A DNA stretch of 64,000 bases from JAEUHO01 sp046350655 (lineage in GTDB: Bacteria; Planctomycetota; PLA2; JAEUHO01). The position numbers and the translations under genes are program-made. The notes under the pieces are model-generated. The model made no database searches. It was not told where the DNA came from and saw only the letters and a program-made list of their open reading frames with translations. Of the stretch, positions 1 to 7,308 are shown one piece after another; positions within the stretch are counted from its first letter, which is position 1; each line of letters begins with the position of its first letter. The stretch spans positions 310,001 to 374,000 of the forward strand of contig JAXMAB010000004.1 in the NCBI GenBank assembly GCA_046350655.1, written 5' to 3'.

Positions 1-71
1 GTCGGGGCGGCGTGCCGCCGCACCCTCCCGGGACGTTTGTCCCGGCGACCCCCGTCCCGGCGATCCCCGTC

Positions 72-88
72 CCGGACCGCGAGGCCCG
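72..88 (+). repeat. Half copy of the GCGAGGCCCG palindromic repeat
   Basis: CCGGACCGCGAGGCCCG lies just upstream of the sigma factor start. It is one arm of the inverted-repeat family seen complete at 9911-9954. Confidence 0.6.
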
Positions 89-97
89 CTCCGCGCC

Positions 98-943
98 GTG
101 CCCGACCCCGCGCTCACGCCCCGTTCCGACGTCGCCGCCGCTTGGCGGGCGGCCTACGACGACGGCCGGCGGGCCCACCCGGACCTCGACGTGCCGTTCG
201 CGTCGTTCCTCGGACGGCGCGTCGGGGCCCCGCTCCCGTGCGCGACCGGCGACTACTACCTCGCGCGCGCGTGCGAGGGCGGCAGCGACGGCGCGTGGGC
301 CCGGGTGCAGCACACGCTCGAGCGTCCGCTGCGGGCGTTCCTGCGGCGGCGCGGCGCGTCGCGCGACGACGCCGAGGCGCTGCTCGAGGAGGGTTGGGGC
401 GCGCTCGCGGCGCCGCCGCCGTCGGGCGGGGCGCGCACCGTCGTCGGCACCTACGACGGCCGGGGCTCGCTGCAGGCCTTCGTCGCGACGGTGTTGTGGC
501 GCCGGCTGTGCGATCGATGGCGCGCGAAGGCCGCGGCGCCGCCGCCGGGCCCCGCGCCCGAGACCGTCCCGTGCGACGACGATCCCGTGCGGCGGCTCGC
601 CGACGCCGAGACCGCCCGCGTCGTGGGCGACGCCCTCGAGGACGCGTGGCCGCGGCTGACGGCGAAGGAACTGCAGGCGGTCGTGCTGAAGTACCGCCAC
701 GCGCTGCCCCAGCAGGCGATCGCGTCGGCCCTGCGTGTGGGGGCGCCGCGCGTGACGCGGCTCCTGCAGTCGGCGGCGCGCCGGCTCCGCGACGCGGTGG
801 CGGCGCGGCTGTCGGACGTGCCCGCGGTCGGCGGCGACGGCGACGCGTGGGCGGCGTTGCGGGGCGCGGTGGCGCGCATCCTCGCGCGGACGGACGTGGA
901 CGGCGCGGCGGCGCCGGCGCAGCGGAGGTCGAACGATGGATGA
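98..943 (+). CDS. ECF-type sigma-70 family RNA polymerase sigma factor
   Basis: This 281-residue protein looks like a divergent extracytoplasmic-function sigma factor. A region-2-like helix set spans about residues 65-150, with a DDAEALLEEGW stretch and then a GSLQAFVATVLWRRLCDRWR stretch. A region-4-like helix-turn-helix follows at about 190-240 (LTAKELQAVVLKYRH, then QQAIASALRVGAPRVTRLL), ending in an arginine-rich recognition helix. The start is GTG. The stop overlaps the next gene by 8 bp, which implies translational coupling to the membrane protein that follows, the usual sigma/anti-sigma arrangement. The N-terminal ~60 residues are an extension beyond a minimal ECF factor. The target regulon cannot be read from the window. 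Confidence 0.8.
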   Translation: MPDPALTPRSDVAAAWRAAYDDGRRAHPDLDVPFASFLGRRVGAPLPCATGDYYLARACEGGSDGAWARVQHTLERPLRAFLRRRGASRDDAEALLEEGWGALAAPPPSGGARTVVGTYDGRGSLQAFVATVLWRRLCDRWRAKAAAPPPGPAPETVPCDDDPVRRLADAETARVVGDALEDAWPRLTAKELQAVVLKYRHALPQQAIASALRVGAPRVTRLLQSAARRLRDAVAARLSDVPAVGGDGDAWAALRGAVARILARTDVDGAAAPAQRRSNDG

Positions 944-1808
944 GCATGCGTTCACACACGACGTCCTGCCCGGGCTGCTCGACCTCGACGCGGGCCCGCC
1001 GGACCCGAACCTCGTCGCCGCCTACCTCGACGGCGCGTTGCCCGAGGCCGAGCGCCGCGCGCTCGAGCGCCGGCTCCGCGTGGACCCCGAGGCGATGCTG
1101 CTCGTGCGGGCCTTGCGTGCGGACCGCCGCCGCGTGAAGGTCCGTCGCGTGTTCCTCGCCGTGGCGGCCGTCGTGGTCGCCGCGGTGGGGCTCACGACCC
1201 TCTTCACGCGGCGCGACGATCCGTCCGCCGCGGCGGGGGAGCGGCTCGTCGCCGCCGCCGGGCGGCTGCGCGCCGAGGCGCCGGACCTGTTCGAGGGGTT
1301 CACGCCGCTCTCCGCCGACGAGCTGCGCGGCGGCAACGACGCGCGGCGCGGCGGCGGGCGCGTGACGTGGCCCGTGGGCGTCCTGCTCGACGCCCCGACC
1401 GAGGTGCGCTTCGAGGCCCCGACGGGCGCGACCCGCGTGCGCCTCGCGATCGACGGGCCCGCCGGCCGGTCCGTCGTCGAGGGCGGGAACGGCCGCGTGG
1501 AGGTGCCGCCGCTCCCGCCGGGGTCGTACGTCGTCAGGATGCGGGCCCTCGACGCGCTCGGCGCGCAGGAGGTGCGCGCGGCGTTCGTCGTGCTCGCGTC
1601 CGACGCCGCGCGCCGGCACCTCGACGCGTTCGCCCGCATCGACGCCACCGGCGGCGACCTCGCGCCGCTCTTGCGCGCGCACTATGCGGTCCGCCAGGCG
1701 CTGTACCGCGAGGCCCGCGCGGCCGCGCAGGCCGCCTCGTCGGGCGCGCCCGACGACGCGCGGGCGCTGCTCGCGCACATCGAGCGGCTGGCCCCCGGCG
1801 CGCCCTGA
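936..1808 (+). CDS. Membrane-anchored anti-sigma factor-like protein
   Basis: The protein has 290 residues. Its N-terminus (about 25-62: AAYLDGALPEAERRALERRL, then DPEA) resembles the sigma-binding helical domain of anti-sigma factors. No zinc-binding His/Cys set is visible, so it would be a zinc-independent type. One membrane helix (about 71-90) is followed by a periplasmic region containing a beta-rich module (about 130-215, GSYVVRMRAL near its end) and an Ala-rich helical tail. It overlaps the sigma gene by 8 bp (ATGGATGA). The inferred role is to hold the sigma factor at the membrane until an envelope signal arrives. The assignment rests mainly on context and the N-terminal pattern. Confidence 0.7.
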   Translation: MDEHAFTHDVLPGLLDLDAGPPDPNLVAAYLDGALPEAERRALERRLRVDPEAMLLVRALRADRRRVKVRRVFLAVAAVVVAAVGLTTLFTRRDDPSAAAGERLVAAAGRLRAEAPDLFEGFTPLSADELRGGNDARRGGGRVTWPVGVLLDAPTEVRFEAPTGATRVRLAIDGPAGRSVVEGGNGRVEVPPLPPGSYVVRMRALDALGAQEVRAAFVVLASDAARRHLDAFARIDATGGDLAPLLRAHYAVRQALYREARAAAQAASSGAPDDARALLAHIERLAPGAP

Positions 1809-1871
1809 CGCGGGAGGGCGTCGCGGGGCGCGTGCGACGTGCCCGGAGGTGTGTGGGGGGGCGCCGCGGGC

Positions 1872-1890
1872 CGGGCCTCGCGGTCCCGGG
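1872..1890 (+). repeat. Half copy of the palindromic repeat (CGGGCCTCGCGG arm)
   Basis: CGGGCCTCGCGGTCCCGGG lies in the gap between the anti-sigma-like gene and the lipoprotein gene, in the opposite orientation to the copy at 72-88. The rest of the 1809-2010 gap shows no gene. Confidence 0.6.
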
Positions 1891-2010
1891 AGGTGGATGG
1901 CGCCCCGGGCCTCGGCCCGGCCGCGGTGAAGGCATCGCGACGGGGGCAATTCGCGACGACGCGGCCGACTGCTGGGGAGCGCGCGCGTGCGCGTGTCCCC
2001 GGAGGTGGCC

Positions 2011-3234
2011 GTGTCCCGTCCCGTTGCGTTCGTCCGCCGCGTCGTCGTCGGTCTGGTCCCCTGCGTCTTCGCGGCGTGTGGCGGCGGAAGCGGGCCGTCG
2101 GCGCCCGAGGTGCGCGTGGTGACGACGCTCGCCGACGACGGACCCGGCTCGCTGCGGCAGGTGGTCGCCGAAGCACCCACGGGCGCGATCGTCGTGTTCG
2201 ACGCGGCGCTCGCGGGCGGCGCGGTGCCGCTCGAGAGCCCGCTCGTGCTCGTGCGACCCGTGACGATCGACGGGGGCCCGGCGGGCAGCGAAATCACGCT
2301 CGACGGCGGGCACACGACGCGGCACGTCTCGGTGGTGGACGTGGACGGCGTGGTGTTGACGCGGCTGCGGCTCGTCGACGGCGACGCGCTCACGGACGGC
2401 GGGTGCGTGTACGCGGTCGGGGCGACGCTGCGGCTCGACCACGTGCACCTGCTCGACGCCGCGTGCGGCGGCAACGGCGGCGCGATCTACGCGAGCCAGT
2501 GCGACCTCGAGCTCGAGGCCTGCCATCTCGAGAGCCACCTCGCGGAGCGCGGGGGCGCCCTCTGGGTCGCGGGCGGGCGCACGCGGGTCGTCGGGTGCTC
2601 CTTCCTCTCGAACACGGCGTACGCCGGCGCGGGCGGCGCGATGCTGTTCGGGGGCGGCGACCACGTCGTGCGGAGCAGCACCGTGCACGCGAACTCGTCC
2701 GGCGGGGCCGGCGCGGCCGGCGGCGGCATCGCGGCGTTCGGCGGCGGCCTGACGCCGCCGGTGCGGCTCGGGCTCGTGGGCGTGACCGTGACGGGGAACA
2801 CGTCGTCGGGCTCGGGCGGCGGCGTCCACGTCGGCGGCACGAGCGGGTCCGACGCGTGGGTCTGCCGCCAGTCGATCGTCGCGGGCAACGTCGCGCCGGC
2901 GGCGCCCGACGTCGGCATCGGCGGGGCGCCGACGATCACGAGCGCGTGGAACCTCGTCGGGAACCTGACCGGCGGCCCGATCTGGAACGGGCTGTCGGGG
3001 AACCAGGTCGGCGACGCGTTCACGCCGCTCGACCCGGTGCTCGGGGCGCCGCAGCCCGACGTCGAGGGCGTGTTCGGGCGCGAGCCCGGGCTCGGCAGCC
3101 CCGTGCGGAACGTGGTGCCGCACGCGCAGACCCTCGACGAGCTCGGCGCGCCGCTCCTCTTCGACGTGTGGTTCCGCCCGCGCGCGTCCGACGTCGCTTC
3201 CGACGTGGGCGCGGTCGAGGGCTCGTGGCCGTAG
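2011..3234 (+). CDS. Secreted lipoprotein with right-handed beta-helix fold
   Basis: A 407-residue exported lipoprotein is predicted. I chose the GTG at 2011 because GGAGG (2001-2005) sits 5 nt upstream; an in-frame GTG at 1987 has no such site. A hydrophobic signal ends in VFAAC (lipid Cys about 23). The mature part opens with VTTLADDGPGSLRQVV, the pattern that begins many CSLREA/choice-of-anchor-Q surface proteins. It continues with short Gly-rich repeats carrying the GGAIYAS, GGALWVAGG and GGGVHVGGT pattern of parallel beta-helices. The C-terminus (SDVGAVEG) matches the end of such domains. A surface or periplasmic adhesive or structural role is likely; no enzymatic residues are recognised. 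Confidence 0.8.
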   Translation: MSRPVAFVRRVVVGLVPCVFAACGGGSGPSAPEVRVVTTLADDGPGSLRQVVAEAPTGAIVVFDAALAGGAVPLESPLVLVRPVTIDGGPAGSEITLDGGHTTRHVSVVDVDGVVLTRLRLVDGDALTDGGCVYAVGATLRLDHVHLLDAACGGNGGAIYASQCDLELEACHLESHLAERGGALWVAGGRTRVVGCSFLSNTAYAGAGGAMLFGGGDHVVRSSTVHANSSGGAGAAGGGIAAFGGGLTPPVRLGLVGVTVTGNTSSGSGGGVHVGGTSGSDAWVCRQSIVAGNVAPAAPDVGIGGAPTITSAWNLVGNLTGGPIWNGLSGNQVGDAFTPLDPVLGAPQPDVEGVFGREPGLGSPVRNVVPHAQTLDELGAPLLFDVWFRPRASDVASDVGAVEGSWP

Positions 3235-3252
3235 GCGCCGCGCGAGTCCGCG

Positions 3253-3825
3253 TCAGCGGCGCGCGCGCTGCTGTTCGCGGAGGCGGGCGACGTCGGCCGT
3301 CCAGCGACCGGCGCGCGCGGCCGGGTCGCCGTCGCATCGCGTCACCTGCACGAACGACGACGTGGCGCGCCCGGTCGACCCCTCGAACCGGACGATCGGC
3401 ACGAGGATCGTCGGCTCGGTGGCGACCATCAGCGGCGTGCCGGCCGGGAGGTCGAGGCCGGCAGGGAGGCGACCGATGATCGTGAGCTGGGTCTCGTCCG
3501 GCGCGTCCCCGAGTCGCACCCGCAGATCCTGCTCGACCCACCGCCAACGGCCCGCGACGACCCGGGGCGCCGACGGCGCGTCGTCACGGACCTCGCGCAC
3601 GAAGAGCGCGCCGTCGCGCTCGAACCGCCACGCGAAGTAGCCGCGGTACGTCGGCAGGCCCTCCGCGTCACCGATCAGCAGCGGTGCGGCCCACGACCCC
3701 ACCGGGTCGCGCCATTCCGCGTCCGTGAGCGGCTTCGGCCCGCCGCGCAGGAGGTCGAGCCATGGCACGTGGGCCGCGCCGATGCCGAGCCCGAACGCGA
3801 TCAGCACGAGCAGGATCGTCCGCAC
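3253..3825 (-). CDS. Hypothetical exported or membrane-anchored protein
   Basis: This 190-residue protein has an N-terminal hydrophobic segment (about 4-22), which is either an uncleaved anchor or a signal peptide. A mixed beta-rich domain follows with the pattern YRGYFAWRFERDGALFVREV, then GRWRWVEQDLRVRLGD. The GTG start has GGGAGG about 8 nt upstream. It converges on the beta-helix lipoprotein gene with only 18 bp between stop codons. I do not recognise the family. The DGALFVREV...GRWRW pattern suggests a lipocalin-like or META-like barrel, which is a guess. Confidence 0.6.
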   Translation of the reverse strand: MRTILLVLIAFGLGIGAAHVPWLDLLRGGPKPLTDAEWRDPVGSWAAPLLIGDAEGLPTYRGYFAWRFERDGALFVREVRDDAPSAPRVVAGRWRWVEQDLRVRLGDAPDETQLTIIGRLPAGLDLPAGTPLMVATEPTILVPIVRFEGSTGRATSSFVQVTRCDGDPAARAGRWTADVARLREQQRARR

Positions 3826-3868
3826 GACCGCACCTCCCCTCCGTGACTCGCCGCGGGATCCGGCCCGC

Positions 3869-5002
3869 TCACGCCGGCGACCGGGCCTCGCGTCCCCGGA
3901 GCACGTCCGCGTACACCGCGAGCGTGCCCTCGACCATGCGGTCGGCGACGAACTCCGCGTCCACGCGCGCGCGACCGGCCGCGCCCAGGCGCGCGCGCGT
4001 GGCGGGATCGAGCAGGAGCCCCGCCATCGCCGAAGCCAGCGCCGACGGGTCGGCGGGCGGCACGAGGCGGCCGTGGACGCCGTCGTCCACGAGCTCCGGC
4101 AGGCCGCCCGCGCGCGAGGCCACGACCGCGAGCCCCGCGGCCATGCCGTCGAGCACGCTCGTGCCGAGGCCCTCCTCGGTCGAGGGCATCACGAGCAGGT
4201 CCACGCCGTGGAACCAGCCGGGCAGGTCGGTCACCTGCCCCGCGAGCACGAGCGCGTCGGCGACGCCGAGCGCGCGCGCCTGCGCCTCGAGGTCGGGGCG
4301 CAGCGGGCCCTCGCCCGCCACGACGACGCGCACGCCGGGCACCGCGGCCCGCAGCGCGGGCAGCGCCGCGACGAGGTGCGTGTGCCCCTTGTGGCCGACG
4401 AGCGCGCCCACCGCGAGCACGAGCGGGCAGCCCGCGGGCAGCCCGAGGCGCGCGCGCACGTCCACCGGCCGCGCGTCGCGGACGCGGGCCGGGTCGACCG
4501 CGCTGTGGACGACGGCGAGCGTCGCGGGGTCGAGGCCGTCGTTCACGAGCACCTGCCGGATCGCCTCGCTGACGCAGACGATGCGGTCGAGGCCGTGGCG
4601 GTACTTCCAGCCGTTCAGCCCGAGGAACGAGCGCCGGTAGATCGAGAAGTCCACGCGACGCGAGACGATCACCGCCGGGCGCGGCCGGCCGGCCCACCGC
4701 ACCGCCATCCCGCCGAGCGCGTGCGCGTGCGACGTGTGGAGGTGCACGACGTCGGGCCGGTAGGCGCGCACGATCCGGCGCAGCCGGAGCATGGAGAACG
4801 GGTCGGCCTCGCCCCGCATCCGCGTGCGGACGACGTCGAACCCCGCGGCCTCGAGGCGGGGCGCGGCGTCGCCGTGCGGCTGCAGCGCGAGCCGCACCCC
4901 GTGGCCGCGCGCCCGCAGCCCCTCGACGAGGTAGGCCATCTGCTGCTCGCCGCCGCGCCAGCCCTTCTCGGTGTTGACGTGGAGGGTGCGGAGCGGGGCC
5001 AC
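3869..5002 (-). CDS. GT4-family glycosyltransferase
   Basis: The 377-residue protein is a retaining GT-B glycosyltransferase of the GT4/WcaJ-RfaB type. The N-terminal Rossmann domain starts LRTLHVNTEKGWRGGEQQ, with a Gly-rich sugar-nucleotide loop, and has HLHTSHAHALGG near residue 90. The C-terminal domain contains VVAGEGPLRPDLE and the donor-binding stretch STEEGLGTSVLDGMAAGLAV, then GGLPELV. It probably transfers a hexose from a nucleotide sugar to a lipid or polysaccharide at the inner membrane. The acceptor is unknown, since no polysaccharide cluster surrounds it. Its GTG start lies 6 nt from a TAGCCT box. Its last codons contain a copy of the GCGAGGCCCG repeat, giving a GREARSPA C-terminus. 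Confidence 0.88.
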   Translation of the reverse strand: MAPLRTLHVNTEKGWRGGEQQMAYLVEGLRARGHGVRLALQPHGDAAPRLEAAGFDVVRTRMRGEADPFSMLRLRRIVRAYRPDVVHLHTSHAHALGGMAVRWAGRPRPAVIVSRRVDFSIYRRSFLGLNGWKYRHGLDRIVCVSEAIRQVLVNDGLDPATLAVVHSAVDPARVRDARPVDVRARLGLPAGCPLVLAVGALVGHKGHTHLVAALPALRAAVPGVRVVVAGEGPLRPDLEAQARALGVADALVLAGQVTDLPGWFHGVDLLVMPSTEEGLGTSVLDGMAAGLAVVASRAGGLPELVDDGVHGRLVPPADPSALASAMAGLLLDPATRARLGAAGRARVDAEFVADRMVEGTLAVYADVLRGREARSPA

Positions 5003-5008
5003 GGCGGG

Positions 5009-5014
5009 AGGCTA
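5009..5014 (-). promoter_or_regulatory. -10 box for the glycosyltransferase, leaderless geometry
   Basis: On the minus strand TAGCCT ends 6 nt before the GTG start at 5002, so transcription would begin at the start codon. It diverges from the box at 5059-5064. Confidence 0.55.
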
Positions 5015-5058
5015 CCCGCCCGCGCCCGCTTGCGGGAACGCGGGGCTGCGGGTTCCGT

Positions 5059-5064
5059 TACCCT
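5059..5064 (+). promoter_or_regulatory. -10 box, leaderless geometry
   Basis: TACCCT is followed by 7 nt and the GTG at 5072. Confidence 0.55.
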
Positions 5065-5071
5065 CTCCGCC

Positions 5072-5569
5072 GTGACCACCCCTCCGCCCCCGCCCCCGCC
5101 GGCCCCGTCCGCGCCGGCCGCCGCCGCCCCCGCGGCGGCCCCGCGCAAGCCGGCCCCGCCGCCCGGCGCCAAGCGCGCCCGCCACATGCGGTGGGTGCGG
5201 ATCGCCGCCGCGACGACCGTGCTCGCGGTGGGCGGGTTCGTGCTCTGGCTCGTCCTCGGCACCGGCCCCGAGAAGACGCCGGCGCAGGTCCAGGAGGAAG
5301 GCTGCCGCACGTTCCTCGACGGCATCGCGGGGCAGGTGAAGGCGTTCGTCGGCCGGCGCAACCGCCTCCCCGACACGCTCTTCGAGCTCAAGACGCCCGA
5401 CAGCGAGTCGCCCTACGACGCCGACCCGCACGACTGCTGGGACACGCCGATCGACTACCGCATCGTGGACGCCGACGCGCGCACCTTCCGCCTCCGCTCG
5501 CTCGGGCCCGACAGGAAGCCGGACACGAAGGACGACCTCGTCTGGCCGAGCAACGTGCCGTGGCGCTGA
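5072..5569 (+). CDS. Membrane protein with GspG-like (type II pseudopilin) C-terminal domain
   Basis: A 165-residue protein starts at the GTG 7 nt after a TACCCT box. A Pro/Ala-rich cytoplasmic tail (about 1-40) precedes a basic patch and one membrane helix (about 46-66, TTVLAVGGFVLWLVLG). The periplasmic part ends DCWDTPIDYRI, then FRLRSLGPDRKPDTKDD. This mirrors the DPWGNPYxY...YDLxSLGADGKxGxxxDD pattern of the calcium-binding end of major pseudopilins. The usual prepilin cleavage motif (Gly-Phe-Thr-Leu-x-Glu) is absent, so it is probably not processed into a pilus. The function is unknown. No other secretion genes are nearby. Confidence 0.7.
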   Translation: MTTPPPPPPPAPSAPAAAAPAAAPRKPAPPPGAKRARHMRWVRIAAATTVLAVGGFVLWLVLGTGPEKTPAQVQEEGCRTFLDGIAGQVKAFVGRRNRLPDTLFELKTPDSESPYDADPHDCWDTPIDYRIVDADARTFRLRSLGPDRKPDTKDDLVWPSNVPWR

Positions 5570-5621
5570 CCGCGGTCTCCGGGCGCGCATCCGCTCCCTG
5601 ACGCGGTCCGGCAATCCCCGC

Positions 5622-5683
5622 GACCGCGAGGCCCGCCGGCCGCCAGGGGCCGACGCGGCGGCGGCCGGGCCTCGCCGTCCCGG
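5622..5683. repeat. Inverted-repeat pair of the GCGAGGCCCG family
   Basis: The left arm GACCGCGAGGCCCG (5622-5635) and right arm CGGGCCTCGCCGTCCCGG (5666-5683) are separated by about 30 nt. They sit between the pseudopilin-like gene and the MoaD-like gene and could form a hairpin after the upstream stop codon. Confidence 0.65.
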
Positions 5684-5737
5684 GGAGGGATCGCGGTCCC
5701 GCAAGGGCGGGCGGCGACGGCCGCACGCGAGGTCCGG

Positions 5738-5743
5738 TACCCT
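5738..5743 (+). promoter_or_regulatory. -10 box, near-leaderless
   Basis: TACCCT is followed by 8 nt and the ATG at 5752 of the MoaD/ThiS-like gene. Confidence 0.55.
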
Positions 5744-5751
5744 CTGCGGCG

Positions 5752-6021
5752 ATGCCCCGCGTCGTCTTCACGCACACGCTGCAGCGCCACGTCGCCGCCC
5801 CGCCGGCGGTCGTCGAGGGCGCGTCGGTGCGGGAGGCCCTCGAACGGGTGTTCGCCGCGAACGCGCGGCTCCGTGGGTACGTGCTCGACGACCAGGGCGA
5901 ACTGCGTCCCGACCTCGCGGTGTTCGTGAACGGCGCGTCGGTGAAGGACCGCGTCCGGCTGTCGGACGCGGTCGCCGCGGACGCCGAGATCTGGGTGATG
6001 CAGGCGCTGTCGGGAGGATGA
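5752..6021 (+). CDS. MoaD/ThiS-family ubiquitin-like sulfur carrier protein
   Basis: The protein has 89 residues, the usual size for the family. It shows the beta-grasp pattern: an N-terminal strand, the helix SVREALERVFAANARLRGYV, a DLAVFVNG strand, and the terminal Gly-Gly (LSGG) that in MoaD/ThiS is adenylated and thiocarboxylated. No MoaE, ThiG or E1-like activating enzyme is nearby, so the sulfur acceptor is unknown. Its stop overlaps the following beta-propeller gene by 4 bp (ATGA), so the two are probably co-translated. This suggests a function tied to that protein rather than to molybdopterin synthesis. Confidence 0.82.
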   Translation: MPRVVFTHTLQRHVAAPPAVVEGASVREALERVFAANARLRGYVLDDQGELRPDLAVFVNGASVKDRVRLSDAVAADAEIWVMQALSGG

Positions 6022-7142
6022 CGGCCATGGCGGACCGCAGGCTCTTCGTCGCGACGCGCAAGGGCGTCTTCACGTACCGCCGCGACCGCGAGGGCTGGGC
6101 GTTCGAGCGGGAGGCGTTCGTCGGGGACCACGCGACGGTGCTGCTGCCCGACCGCCGCGACGGCGCGCTCTACGTCGCGCTGGCCCACGGCCACTTCGGG
6201 ACGAAGCTCCACCGCTCCGACGACGGCGGCGCGACGTTCACCGAGCTCCCGTCCCCGGCCTACCCGAAGCAGCCCGAGGGGACCGACGAGCAGAAGAACG
6301 GGACCACCGGCCAGCCCCTGACCTGGAAACTCAAGAAGGCCTGGGCCCTCGAGGCCGGCGACGCGTCGCAGCCCGGCCGGCTCTGGTGCGGCACGATCCC
6401 CGGCGGCCTCTTCCGCAGCGACGATCGCGGCGCGTCGTGGCACCTCGTCGAGACGCTGTGGCGGCACCCGCGCCGCAAGGAGTGGTTCGGCGGCGGCGAG
6501 CCCGAGCCGGGCATCCACTCGATCTGCGTCGATCCGCGCGACCCGCGCCGCGTGTGGGTGGGCATCTCGTGCGGCGGCGTCTGGTTCACGCCCGACGACG
6601 GCGCGACGTGGGAGCTCCGCGCGACCGGCATGCGCGCGAACTACATGCCGCCCGAGCAGGCGCGCGAGCCGAACGTGCAGGACCCGCACCGCGTCGTCCA
6701 GTGCGCGGCGGCGCCCGACGTGCTCTGGTGCCAGCACCACAACGGGATCTTCCGCTCGACGGACGCGGGGCGGTCGTGGTCGGAGCTCGCGCCCGGGTTC
6801 GGGTCGGGGTTCGGGTTCGCGGCCGCGATCGACCCCCGCGACCCGGCGACGGCGTGGCTCGTCCCCGCGCTCGACGACGAGAAGCGGGTGCCGATCGACG
6901 GGAAGGTCGTCGTCGCGCGCACGCGCGACGGGGGCGCGACCTTCGAGCTCCTCCGCAACGGCCTGCCGCAGGCGCACGCCTACGACCTCGTGTACCGGCA
7001 CGGTCTCGACGTGTCGCCCGACGGCACGGCGCTCGCCATGGGCTCGACGACGGGCTCGCTCTGGGTCAGCGAGGACCGGGGCGACCGATGGCTGACCCTC
7101 TCGAAGCACCTGCCGCCGATCCACGCCGTGCGGTTCGGCTGA
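6018..7142 (+). CDS. BNR/sortilin-type beta-propeller protein (exo-alpha-sialidase-like)
   Basis: This 374-residue protein has repeated Asp-box motifs (HRSDDGGATF, FRSDDRGASWH, FTPDDGATWE, FRSTDAGRSWS, ARTRDGGATFE, VSEDRGDRWL), about six blades of a BNR or sortilin-type propeller. There is no signal peptide, so it is cytoplasmic. The Asp boxes are structural; I cannot identify the catalytic Arg triad of true sialidases, so the name describes the fold only. ATG 6018 overlaps the upstream stop; an ATG at 6027 is an alternative. Coupling to a MoaD/ThiS-like protein is the main functional clue. Confidence 0.82.
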   Translation: MTAMADRRLFVATRKGVFTYRRDREGWAFEREAFVGDHATVLLPDRRDGALYVALAHGHFGTKLHRSDDGGATFTELPSPAYPKQPEGTDEQKNGTTGQPLTWKLKKAWALEAGDASQPGRLWCGTIPGGLFRSDDRGASWHLVETLWRHPRRKEWFGGGEPEPGIHSICVDPRDPRRVWVGISCGGVWFTPDDGATWELRATGMRANYMPPEQAREPNVQDPHRVVQCAAAPDVLWCQHHNGIFRSTDAGRSWSELAPGFGSGFGFAAAIDPRDPATAWLVPALDDEKRVPIDGKVVVARTRDGGATFELLRNGLPQAHAYDLVYRHGLDVSPDGTALAMGSTTGSLWVSEDRGDRWLTLSKHLPPIHAVRFG

Positions 7143-7181
7143 CGGAGCGCCGCGTCGGGGGGCGCGGACGGGCGACCCACC

Positions 7182-7196
7182 GGACCGCGAGGCCCG
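7182..7196 (+). repeat. Half copy of the palindromic repeat
   Basis: GGACCGCGAGGCCCG lies between the propeller gene and the GH18-like lipoprotein gene. Confidence 0.55.
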
Positions 7197-7308
7197 GCGG
7201 CCGACCGCGGGCGGCGCGGGCGCGGCCGGGGGCGGGCGGCACGACGGGATGTTCGGGACCCGCGGACCCGGACGGCGTACGCTGCCGTGGTCGTCGTCGG
7301 AGTCGCCG

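Noticed and set aside
114..2474. Very long minus-strand open frame through the sigma/anti-sigma region
   Set aside because: High GC removes stop codons from antisense frames. The translation is Arg/Pro/Ala-rich with no domain pattern, while the plus strand has clear, coupled genes.
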